From positions 1 through 19,931 of the forward strand of contig DAOPPX010000095.1 of assembly GCA_035358715.1 (NCBI GenBank): DNA of 19,931 nt, written 5' to 3'. This DNA is from UBA8199 sp035358715 (lineage in GTDB: Bacteria; Verrucomicrobiota; Verrucomicrobiia; Limisphaerales; UBA8199). Below are positions 7,441-14,453 of this stretch, piece after piece; positions within the stretch are counted from its first letter, which is position 1, and the number at the start of each line of letters is the position of its first letter. The notes under the pieces are model-generated. The model ran no database searches and had not been told where the DNA came from. It worked only from the letters and a program-made list of their open reading frames with translations. Position numbers and translations under genes: made by a program.

Positions 7441-8956
7441 GCTCAGGCTTCCTCACTTCAACGAAGACGTTTACCTCCGTCGGGTCCTTGATGACGCGCG
7501 TTTGGCCGGCTGGGGCGCATTGCGGCAGCAAGGCCGCGCTGCGCTTCAGGCCGCGGTAGATCAGGTGCCAGTCCAGCACGAACTCCAGCATGTGGCGGAA
7601 TGGTTTGCAGTCCTCCACGTTGGTCGCCGCCAGCAAGCCGCCCGGCGCCAGCCAATCGTAAAGCGCGTTCATCACCTGCTTGCAGGTCCGGTCAGGAAGA
7701 TAATCCAGCAAGCCGGCGCAATAAATGAAATCGTATCTCCGGACTGGCGCATCCGTTGCCGCTTTCATGCTCTCTTTGAGCAGGTGCTGCACTGACTTCC
7801 GCTGGACCTCGATAGCCGTGCGCCGGGCGTGGCGTCGCCTGAGGTCCTCCAGGACCTGGCTCGCGTGCCGGATCGTCTCCTCGTTGAAGTCCAGCAGGCT
7901 GAACTGCGCCTGGTTGCACAAGGGGTCTTCGGCCAGGAACTCCTGGATTTCGCGCGCCGGGCCGCAGCCCAGGTTCAACACTCGCAGCGGTTGGCCGCTG
8001 CCAGCCACGCGCCGCGTCTCCTCCTTGAGCAGGCCTTTCAGATACTTGATGCGATTGCGATGCGCCCGCGCCGGCCACTGGCTCAAGAACCACAGGTTCA
8101 CCACCTTGGCAAACAGCGAGTCGCCCTCACAGGGGTCGCGCAGAATCATGTCCACCATCTCGTAGTCGCCCGCATATCCAAGCGGCTTGTGGTAGGTGCG
8201 ATGCGCGAAGGGCGAGCACATGACCAGCGGATGCAGATGCCGCTTGGCGAAAACCTGGTGAACCGGCCGCAGTTCCGGCTCGATGTCCGCCGAAACGCTC
8301 TCCAGGCGCTCGTGCATCGCATCGAACGCCGGCACCATGTCCCGCCCAATCTCGCGCACAGTGCTCTGCTCTACCTCCAGCCAGTTGCCGGGCCGGGCGG
8401 CGCGGAGTTCCAGTTCCATCTGGTCGAGCCAGAGCCGAAGGTCGGCCAGGAAGGTCTGCATGTCGGCCACCACGACTTTGAAGGCCGGCAGCACTCGATA
8501 GAGCTTCTGCCATTGGTTCAGGAAGGCCTGGAACCCCTCATGCAAAGGGGTGGGATCAACGCTCGGCGAAAAGGAGCTCAGCCGGAAGTCCGCCTCATCG
8601 AGGCTGGCTTCGCAGACCAGCATCGTGCCCGCGTTGACCAAAGCGGTGACGACCGCCCGCCCGTCATAGATGGTGCGCTCATTGATGACGATCCTGAAGC
8701 CCCCCAGCACCTCGGAAAGCTGCAACACCAGGCTGGGATTGTAGATCTCGATGACCGCACGGTATCGAGTGAGCCGCCGCAAGCTGGCCCGGATCTCGAC
8801 CCCCTGGCTGTTCGTGCACAACACCAGGTTTTCTGTGACCGCGCCGTTTTTCATCATCTGTGAGACCGCGGATCTGAGCGTGTCGCAAGCTGGCGGGCGA
8901 ATCAACCCATTATGGGCCGGCTCGTTCTCGATCATGTCAGGCAGTTGTCTCTTCAT
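7433..8956 (-). CDS. SAM-dependent methyltransferase, PhcB-like (fatty-acid methyl ester signal synthase candidate)
   Basis: A 507-residue cytoplasmic protein. The N-terminal 130 residues look like a beta-rich, PilZ-like regulatory domain (for example RYRAVIEIYNPSLVLQLSEV, about 64-83). A helical middle follows, then a conserved block HKPLGYAGDYEMVDM (256-270). A class I methyltransferase domain starts near 325 with motif I LNLGCGPARE (327-336), the acidic strand LLDFNEE (ribose-binding Asp356) and a later WLAPGGLL. This long architecture, including the KPLGYAGDYEM block, is what I recall for PhcB, the Ralstonia enzyme that makes 3-hydroxypalmitic acid methyl ester. The ATG at 8956 follows AAGGG at good spacing. 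It is first in a tight unit with the two kinases, consistent with signal synthase plus receptor. The substrate is inferred; a generic methyltransferase is the alternative. Confidence 0.82.
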   Translation of the reverse strand: MKRQLPDMIENEPAHNGLIRPPACDTLRSAVSQMMKNGAVTENLVLCTNSQGVEIRASLRRLTRYRAVIEIYNPSLVLQLSEVLGGFRIVINERTIYDGRAVVTALVNAGTMLVCEASLDEADFRLSSFSPSVDPTPLHEGFQAFLNQWQKLYRVLPAFKVVVADMQTFLADLRLWLDQMELELRAARPGNWLEVEQSTVREIGRDMVPAFDAMHERLESVSADIEPELRPVHQVFAKRHLHPLVMCSPFAHRTYHKPLGYAGDYEMVDMILRDPCEGDSLFAKVVNLWFLSQWPARAHRNRIKYLKGLLKEETRRVAGSGQPLRVLNLGCGPAREIQEFLAEDPLCNQAQFSLLDFNEETIRHASQVLEDLRRRHARRTAIEVQRKSVQHLLKESMKAATDAPVRRYDFIYCAGLLDYLPDRTCKQVMNALYDWLAPGGLLAATNVEDCKPFRHMLEFVLDWHLIYRGLKRSAALLPQCAPAGQTRVIKDPTEVNVFVEVRKPEHG

Positions 8957-9020
8957 TCAACCCTTGCGCGGCAGGCGGGCGCCCCGAACCGGCAACCCCA
9001 AACCCTGCGCCGGCGCCGGC

Positions 9021-10316
9021 TTAGCTGCTTCCACTGGCCCGGCCGGCCCTCAGCCAGCCGCGCAGCAGCTTCCCGATTGTTCCCCAACACCCGTCCGCTA
9101 TCCCGGCCGTGGCGAACGCCAGGTAAATGTCGCCGCCGGGCAGGAAGCTGTTGGACGCGAAGTAGAGCGGCCGCTCGACCCCGCGATATTTCGATTTGTG
9201 AAACGACAGGCCCTTGAAGTTGTAGATGGCGTTGCCGAAGCGGGCGCTCAACCCGAACAACCGCCTGGCCCCCCAGTCATCGTTAAAGGCCCCGCGCTCC
9301 AGCTTCCCGAACGGAGCCAGCAGCAGGTTGAACACTTCCGCGCCCTCCGCCCGGAACGTGTCCAGGGCCTCCATGTGCATCGCCGTGGCCAGACGGCCAA
9401 ACCGCCGCTCGTCGCATCGCACGATGTTCGCCGAATAGCCAAACACCCGCCCGCCGCGGTACATCGGATCGTAAAACGCAAACCCGGCCACCTGGCGCCC
9501 GGCGTCGTAGGCGACAAACTTGCGAACGCCTTCCTCGTGATCAAAGACCGGGCGCCGCGCATAGAGCCAGACCTCCCGATCATTGATCTTCCTGGAGCTG
9601 ATCCACCTGGTCGAGAAGGCTTGCAGCTCCTGCCGGCGCAGGCCAAGGCTTGAACCGTTTTCCTCGCGAATGATCAGGCCCTCGCGCCGCGCTTCGTTCC
9701 GGGCGCGTTTGATCAGGTCCAACTCCTTCCAGTTGCCCTGGGTGTTGTAGGTCTGAATCGCAATGAGCGGCTCATACCCGATGCAGTTCGCCTTGAAGCC
9801 CAGCGACCGCAGCGTTTGAGCGCACTCTTCGGAGACAATGCAGAAAGCGGCGCGCCGGTCCCACTCCAGGAAGCGGCGAACAAGGTCCGGAACGTCCTCC
9901 GGCGCGCAGATCGGATCCGAGAAGACCATCCGCTTGGGCCGGCGCGCGAACAGCGGATGCCGCACCCGCGTGTAGGCGATGTAACCGCTCGGCGCGATAA
10001 AGTACTCCATCCCCGCCTGCAACGTCGCATAGGCAATCCCCTCTCGCCCATGCTGCCGGAGAAACGATGACAGCAGGTCCCACTTCTGCGTATGACTCAG
10101 GCCTTGGGCGGTCTCCCCCTCGATGATGCGAGTTCCGGCGCTTCGCCCCGGGGAGGAAGCCCCAGTCCGCCACGGTTCGTCCTTCGGTGCTCTCCGAACC
10201 CAGTCAGCCGTCAAGCCTCGCACCACGGCCGCGTCCTGGTCTATTAACCGCGGGTTGGCGCAGGCAGCTAATGCCTCGCCTCGTCCCGGAACCGCACTCT
10301 GACTGCGGTAGTGCAT
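9021..10316 (-). CDS. DUF2156 protein (phosphatidylglycerol lysyltransferase C-terminal-like, GNAT fold)
   Basis: About 431 residues. The conserved part runs from about residue 76 (TQKWDLLSSFLRQHGREG) to the end and resembles DUF2156, the soluble catalytic half of lysyl-phosphatidylglycerol synthases. Hallmarks are AYATLQAGMEYFIAPSGYIAY, the ICAPED segment, KRARNEARREG, and a C-terminal GLSARFGNAIYNFKGLSFHKSKY stretch. No membrane flippase domain is attached. Such proteins transfer an aminoacyl or acyl group; the substrate here is unknown. The start is uncertain. I chose the ATG at 10316, but an ATG at 10352, a TTG at 10457 and GTGs at 10226/10223 are in frame, and the first 70 residues look poorly protein-like. 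It ends 64 bases before the methyltransferase gene on the same strand and may be co-transcribed with it. Confidence 0.75.
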   Translation of the reverse strand: MHYRSQSAVPGRGEALAACANPRLIDQDAAVVRGLTADWVRRAPKDEPWRTGASSPGRSAGTRIIEGETAQGLSHTQKWDLLSSFLRQHGREGIAYATLQAGMEYFIAPSGYIAYTRVRHPLFARRPKRMVFSDPICAPEDVPDLVRRFLEWDRRAAFCIVSEECAQTLRSLGFKANCIGYEPLIAIQTYNTQGNWKELDLIKRARNEARREGLIIREENGSSLGLRRQELQAFSTRWISSRKINDREVWLYARRPVFDHEEGVRKFVAYDAGRQVAGFAFYDPMYRGGRVFGYSANIVRCDERRFGRLATAMHMEALDTFRAEGAEVFNLLLAPFGKLERGAFNDDWGARRLFGLSARFGNAIYNFKGLSFHKSKYRGVERPLYFASNSFLPGGDIYLAFATAGIADGCWGTIGKLLRGWLRAGRASGSS

Positions 10317-10998
10317 GGACCACGGTAGTACAGAACCATTCGGCCACTTCATCTTGTGCGGCCCGTTTACAGCGTTCCCGGTGCCAAATCGCGTGCCGCA
10401 GCGTGGAAATGCGCGGAAATCTCGCTCTTTCGGGCACCTTGCGCCTGAATTGGCCAACCCCGCCGCGCAAATCCCTGAGATGCTGCCCCCGTTGGAAACG
10501 ACGCGAGTCTAGCCATACCCCCTCCCTCAGCCGTCGCTCCCCCGTTGTTCCTCCGTTGCTCCTCCGTCCCTCCTCCGTCCCTCCTCCGATCGCCGGTCGG
10601 AGGTGGGACGGAGGAGGGACGGAGGAGCAACGGAGGAGGGATGGAGGAGCAACGGTGTTGTTACGGTGGTAGCTGCGTGCAACTGCGGAATTGGCAGCCT
10701 TTTGCGAGGCTGGGGCACGGGTATGTTTCCCGGGTTGGGCGCTCCAGGGCGGTCGCTGCCTGAGCCGGCCACGGGCGGGTCTTGGCGAAGCGTGTAAGTG
10801 ATTGCAGGTGTAGGGCTTACGCGCAATCTACCGAAGGGCTGGTTGAATAAGCTGCATATACCCCCCGCAGATGAAGCGGAAAACCTCACCGGAATCGCCC
10901 CCGTCCAGCCGCAATACAGCATGTCTCAAGCCGAGGCAAGGACGCCACCGGGCGGGAGCCGGTCGGCTTCTGGCATCAAGGACAAGCCGTCCGGCGGT
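10317..10998. other. gene-poor region carrying a large inverted repeat
   Basis: Nearly 700 bases lie between the DUF2156 start and the end of the FadL gene. Apart from the inverted repeat at 10542-10655 I find no convincing gene here. A minus-strand frame at 10204-10470 (out of frame with the DUF2156 gene and overlapping its start) has a protein-like stretch but no supporting start signal. No tRNA cloverleaf or intrinsic terminator was seen. Confidence 0.55.
10542..10655. repeat. 41-bp inverted repeat made of 11-bp tandem units
   Basis: The left arm 10549-10589 and right arm 10597-10637 are reverse complements with one mismatch (40 of 41 pairs) around a 7-base loop (10590-10596). Both arms are built from an 11-bp unit of the form ACGGAGGAGGG or ACGGAGGAGCA. 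The right side carries about two further units to 10655, and the left side a partial one to 10542. As RNA or extruded DNA it would form a very stable hairpin; one strand is a G-run-rich purine tract. Confidence 0.9.
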
Positions 10999-12273
10999 TC
11001 AGAAGCGCACGCCCACCGTCAACATCAAGGCGTGGCTGAGAAAGTCATACTTGCCGTCGGCTGTTTGGCCGGCGAAACGTCCGGGGGTGGATGACGGGGT
11101 GCTGCCACTGACTTTGTGGTCCGGGCCGTATCCGAATTGATACGTCAGATCAATATCATACCGTTTCCCTTTGTAGCCGGCGCCGATGCTGAAGAAATGC
11201 CGGTCAAGGTCCGCCGCCAAGGGGTAGTAATAGCTGTCCGGAACCGAGTTCTGGCTGAAGATGTAGCCCGCGCTCACGTGCCAACCGTTGTCGAAATAGC
11301 GCGTCACGCCGAACTCGTACATCCAGCTTGGTTTCCACTTCAGCGTTACGGGCGTTTCTGCCTTCAAGCCGCGCGGCGGGTTCTCCATGTGGATGACGCT
11401 GGTTCCGAAGCTGCTCCAATCGGTGTAATCAGCGTTAAACTCCAGGTTCCATTTAGGGGTCGGGCGGTACGAAATGCCAAAGACGACGGTCAACGGAAAC
11501 TCAAAGTCCGTGCTCGCGACCCGGTTCGTGGGCGGGTAAAGCCCGGGAAGGGGGAATTGCTGGAATTCCGTCTTGCCGTCCAGCCCCACCTTGGCCGAGC
11601 TGCGAAAGGTCGCCCCGAGAGCGACCTTCTCGTGCGGCTGCCAGCGCAGGCCCAGGTTGTAGCCCACGCTCCACCCGTCTCCTTTGAAGCGGAAGATGTT
11701 GGTCGGCAGTCTCGAGGCAAGCAGCCCTTGCTCCGTCTCCAGGTCCCCGTAGTTGACCATGACCCCGCCGCCGACGGAGAAGCCCAGCGGCAGCTTGGCA
11801 GCCACCACCGGGTTGATGGTCAGATACTTCAGCGCCCCCTCGATGGCGACGGACCGAAACCCGGTATCCTGCGGCCAGGTGATTTCGCCGCCGTAGGGGG
11901 CGTAAAACCCCGCGCCAAAGCTCAGCGGCCAATTCTTCGGGGTGTAGGTGGTAAAGCCCTGCGGTACAGCAGCCCACTTGTCGTGAATGTGAAACGTGTT
12001 GGTATTGCGCGGGCGCGGCGGAGTGAAGGTGGGATCAAGGTAGATGCCGTAGGCGCCGCCGCGAAAGCTGAAGCCTTCCAGTTGAGTGATGCCTGCCGGA
12101 TTGTAGTAAACTGCCGAAGCATTGTCCGCGGTAGCGACAAACGCCTCTCCCCGGGCCGTCGCAAAGGCATCCTGACCGGCGAGGCGAAAACCACTTGCCG
12201 ACACGTTAAAGGCGGAAAGCCCCGAAACCCATACGGCAATAACAGCGGCGGCAGTGAGCCTGTTTGTAATCAT
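10999..12273 (-). CDS. FadL/OmpP1/TodX family outer-membrane channel
   Basis: A 424-residue outer-membrane beta-barrel for uptake of long-chain fatty acids or other hydrophobic compounds. An N-terminal signal peptide (about 1-26, hydrophobic AAAVIAVWVSGL core) precedes SGFRLAGQDAFATARGEAFVATADNASAVYYNPAG. That is the family's signature plug/hatch N-terminus, including the NPAG turn. Alternating barrel strands follow, and the chain ends in Phe (LTVGVRF), as expected for recognition by the BAM machinery. I start at ATG 12273 because it gives the signal peptide; the open frame upstream has no such signal. It is divergent from the SGNH-like gene and separated by the repeat region from the PhcBSR-like cluster. 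FadL proteins can also import acylated signal molecules in some bacteria, so a link to that cluster is possible but unproven. Confidence 0.9.
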   Translation of the reverse strand: MITNRLTAAAVIAVWVSGLSAFNVSASGFRLAGQDAFATARGEAFVATADNASAVYYNPAGITQLEGFSFRGGAYGIYLDPTFTPPRPRNTNTFHIHDKWAAVPQGFTTYTPKNWPLSFGAGFYAPYGGEITWPQDTGFRSVAIEGALKYLTINPVVAAKLPLGFSVGGGVMVNYGDLETEQGLLASRLPTNIFRFKGDGWSVGYNLGLRWQPHEKVALGATFRSSAKVGLDGKTEFQQFPLPGLYPPTNRVASTDFEFPLTVVFGISYRPTPKWNLEFNADYTDWSSFGTSVIHMENPPRGLKAETPVTLKWKPSWMYEFGVTRYFDNGWHVSAGYIFSQNSVPDSYYYPLAADLDRHFFSIGAGYKGKRYDIDLTYQFGYGPDHKVSGSTPSSTPGRFAGQTADGKYDFLSHALMLTVGVRF

Positions 12274-12322
12274 GATTTCATCAGCTCGTCCCATTCGACC
12301 AACGGCCCAGATAGGCATAGAC

Positions 12323-12342
12323 CATGCTCTCACGCAAGCATG
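12323..12342. promoter_or_regulatory. inverted repeat in the divergent FadL / SGNH promoter region
   Basis: CATGCT (12323-12328) and AGCATG (12337-12342) form a perfect 6-bp dyad with an 8-base spacer. It lies about 50 bases before the FadL start and about 100 before the SGNH-like gene, so a protein bound here could affect both. Weak -35/-10-like hexamers for FadL (TTGCGT, 18 bases, TATCTG on the minus strand) overlap it. Confidence 0.3.
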
Positions 12343-12443
12343 TTTCCTGCCGCTTTGCGCGTCGAACTGCCGGCAGCGTCGCGGGGCAGCGGCCCGCCAG
12401 GCGCCTCTGTGCTCTCGCGGTTCGGGGTTTACTTCTGGCCCGC

Positions 12444-13520
12444 ATGAGGCAGAGTGGAGCCGTGCAAAGTCTGGCTCGCCTGTTAGTGATCGCGTGGCTG
12501 TCGGGACTGGCCGTTCTTCCCGGGCAAGCCGCATTCAGTTCTCTATACGCTTTTGGGGACGGGGTCTCCACCACCACCGGCAATATCTACGGCGGGGCAT
12601 CTTACTATCCCTATACCTACTCGAATGGCCGGGTTTGGATTCAGGTGCTGGCGCAACGGCTGGGGCTAACGTATGAGGCAGCCAAGAACAACTCCTACAT
12701 GTGGCATAACAGCGACATTCTAGCAACGGACGCCGCCGCCTTTTCCGCAACGGATGCTGGCACCTCCCTGTTCGTGATCTGGGTCAACGACGCTGATTTT
12801 GTTGACAACATGAGCTACATCTATCCATCTCTGGACCCGACCACGTGGGACAATGCCATCAGCGCTTCGATCGCCAACCATCAAACGGCCATCCAAACCT
12901 TCTATAGCAAAGGTGTCCGCACCTTGATCGCGCCGAACGCGGTGGATATTACCAGGATTCCGCAGTATGCGGGGTTGCCTGGCTCCGAGAAGAACTTCAT
13001 CCGAGGCAAGATCATCTACTTCAACACCGGCTTCGTCACCATGTTGAACCAGGTAAAAGCGACGCGGCCTGACCTGACGATCTACGTGCCCGACTTCTTC
13101 GGTCTGCTGGATGACATGGTGGCGCAGGCGGGCAATTATGGCTTCATCAACGTTACCGGCTATGCAACGTACGACGGTTACAATGACTTGAACGGCCCGC
13201 GCGCCAGTTGGTTGTGGTGGGATGTATGGGACCCGACCGCGAAAGCGCACGAGGTTATGGCCGATACGGTTAAGCAGATGATCGCGCCGGTCAGAATCAG
13301 CAAGGTCACCTCGGTGAATGGCAGCAACCGACTGGACGTGGTGAATGTGCCTGTGGGCTTGAGCGGGCACGTGGATGCCAGAACGAACCCTGGCAGCGGG
13401 ACCTGGACGCAGGCCGCCAGCTTCAACAGCACCAGTGCGGCGCAAGCGATCTATGTCGCGGCCTCCGGTCCGCGGCAGTTCTACCGTCTGCGCTTTCCCT
13501 TCGCCTGGTCGTGGCCGTAG
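12444..13520 (+). CDS. secreted SGNH/GDSL-fold protein lacking catalytic residues
   Basis: A 358-residue exported protein. A signal peptide (about 1-29, ending GQA-A) is followed by an SGNH/GDSL-like domain to about 280 and a 75-residue C-terminal beta-type domain ending in FYRLRFP. Family landmarks are recognisable: LYAFGDGVSTTTGN, YSNGRVWIQVLA (60-70), LFVIWVNDADF (109-119) and WWDVWDPTAKAH (258-269). However, the nucleophile Ser of GDS is Gly40, the block III Asn position is Ala117, and the catalytic His of DxxHPT is Asp263. It is therefore probably not an esterase and may bind carbohydrate or lipid. The start is the ATG at 12444, chosen for the signal peptide; the frame is open further upstream without one. 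It is divergent from FadL, and a kinase gene follows after 90 bases. Confidence 0.82.
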   Translation: MRQSGAVQSLARLLVIAWLSGLAVLPGQAAFSSLYAFGDGVSTTTGNIYGGASYYPYTYSNGRVWIQVLAQRLGLTYEAAKNNSYMWHNSDILATDAAAFSATDAGTSLFVIWVNDADFVDNMSYIYPSLDPTTWDNAISASIANHQTAIQTFYSKGVRTLIAPNAVDITRIPQYAGLPGSEKNFIRGKIIYFNTGFVTMLNQVKATRPDLTIYVPDFFGLLDDMVAQAGNYGFINVTGYATYDGYNDLNGPRASWLWWDVWDPTAKAHEVMADTVKQMIAPVRISKVTSVNGSNRLDVVNVPVGLSGHVDARTNPGSGTWTQAASFNSTSAAQAIYVAASGPRQFYRLRFPFAWSWP

Positions 13521-13610
13521 GCGGTCGCGATTGCCGCCGGGCAGTTTCCGCTTGTTGCGTCTCCCTGCGGGAGCTAGCATGCGCGCATTGCGTGGGAATA
13601 GACAACCGCT

Positions 13611-14366
13611 ATGACCGGTACCGACAACGAGAACGGCAGCCTGCGCGAGCGTCTGCTCGAGATCCCGTCGCAGCGGCTCGATGAGCGCCTCATGCAGCTC
13701 GACCGCCTGGCCACCCTCGGCACGCTGGCCGCCTCGATGGCTCACGAAATCAGGAACGCCCTGGTGCCGGGCAAGACTTTGGTGGGTTTGCTGCTGGAGA
13801 AGCACCCGGACGCTGAACTTGCCGGCATGGTGCGCCGCGAGATGGGCCGCATTGACGCAATCGTCACCCGAATGCTGAAATTCTCAGGATCGGCGCGGCT
13901 GGCGTTTGGCGAGGTCCACGTGCACGAGGTTCTGGAGCACTCGCTGCGGCTCGTCCAGCCCCAGTTGGAGGGCAAGTATATTTCATTGAGCCGGTCGTTC
14001 CTGGCCGCGCCCGATCTTGTGAAGGGCGACGAATACCAGTTGCAGCAGGCCTTCGTAAACCTGTTCGTGAATGCGCTCGAAGCGACGGGTTACAAAGGCA
14101 CACTCTCGGTTACCACGGAGACCGTCTCACGGGGCGTCGGCGAGCCGGTACAGCTCCGGGTGACGATCAAGGATAACGGCACAGGGATTTCGCCGGAAGT
14201 CATGGGCCGGCTCTTCGAGCCTTTCTTTACCGCCAAACCGCATGGCACGGGGCTCGGGCTGCCAATTACCCGCCGCATTGTGCTTGAGCATCACGGTGAC
14301 ATCAGCGTGGAAAGTCAGCCCGGCCAGGGCGCCACGTTCCATGTCTTCCTGCCGACCCTGGCCTGA
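13611..14366 (+). CDS. soluble sensorless histidine kinase
   Basis: A 251-residue cytoplasmic histidine kinase made of little more than the HisKA and HATPase_c domains. A short N-terminal helix leads to the H-box with H45 (SMAHEIRNALVPGKT). The N-box QQAFVNLFVNALEAT, G1 IKDNGTGI, F-box FEPFFTAKPHG and G2 TGLGLPITRR follow, all intact. There is no PAS, GAF or membrane sensor, so the input must come from a partner protein. No response regulator gene is adjacent; the nearest receiver domain in the window is in the PhcR/Q-like protein at 4790-6055. The SGNH-like gene lies 90 bases upstream and the metallophosphoesterase gene 87 bases downstream on the same strand. The start ATG at 13611 has no clear ribosome binding site. 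Confidence 0.88.
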   Translation: MTGTDNENGSLRERLLEIPSQRLDERLMQLDRLATLGTLAASMAHEIRNALVPGKTLVGLLLEKHPDAELAGMVRREMGRIDAIVTRMLKFSGSARLAFGEVHVHEVLEHSLRLVQPQLEGKYISLSRSFLAAPDLVKGDEYQLQQAFVNLFVNALEATGYKGTLSVTTETVSRGVGEPVQLRVTIKDNGTGISPEVMGRLFEPFFTAKPHGTGLGLPITRRIVLEHHGDISVESQPGQGATFHVFLPTLA

Positions 14367-14453
14367 TTGGGAGCGACGCGGGGAGGCCGCCTGCGGCGCC
14401 TTGTTCTGCCGGCCGTGTTGACGGCGCCAGCCGGGCTGCTCCAAGATGTTCGC

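Noticed and set aside
10527..10922. Minus-strand frame across the inverted repeat
   Set aside because: Much of its product is translated repeat (Arg/Gly/Glu or Pro/Ser runs); no start signal or domain.
11116..12447. 443-codon plus-strand open frame over the FadL gene
   Set aside because: No domain features, whereas the minus strand has the FadL signature, signal peptide and terminal Phe.
13561..13573. CTCCC-TGC-GGGAG hairpin before the orphan kinase gene
   Set aside because: A short 5-bp stem with no T-tract; within chance expectation for GC-rich DNA.
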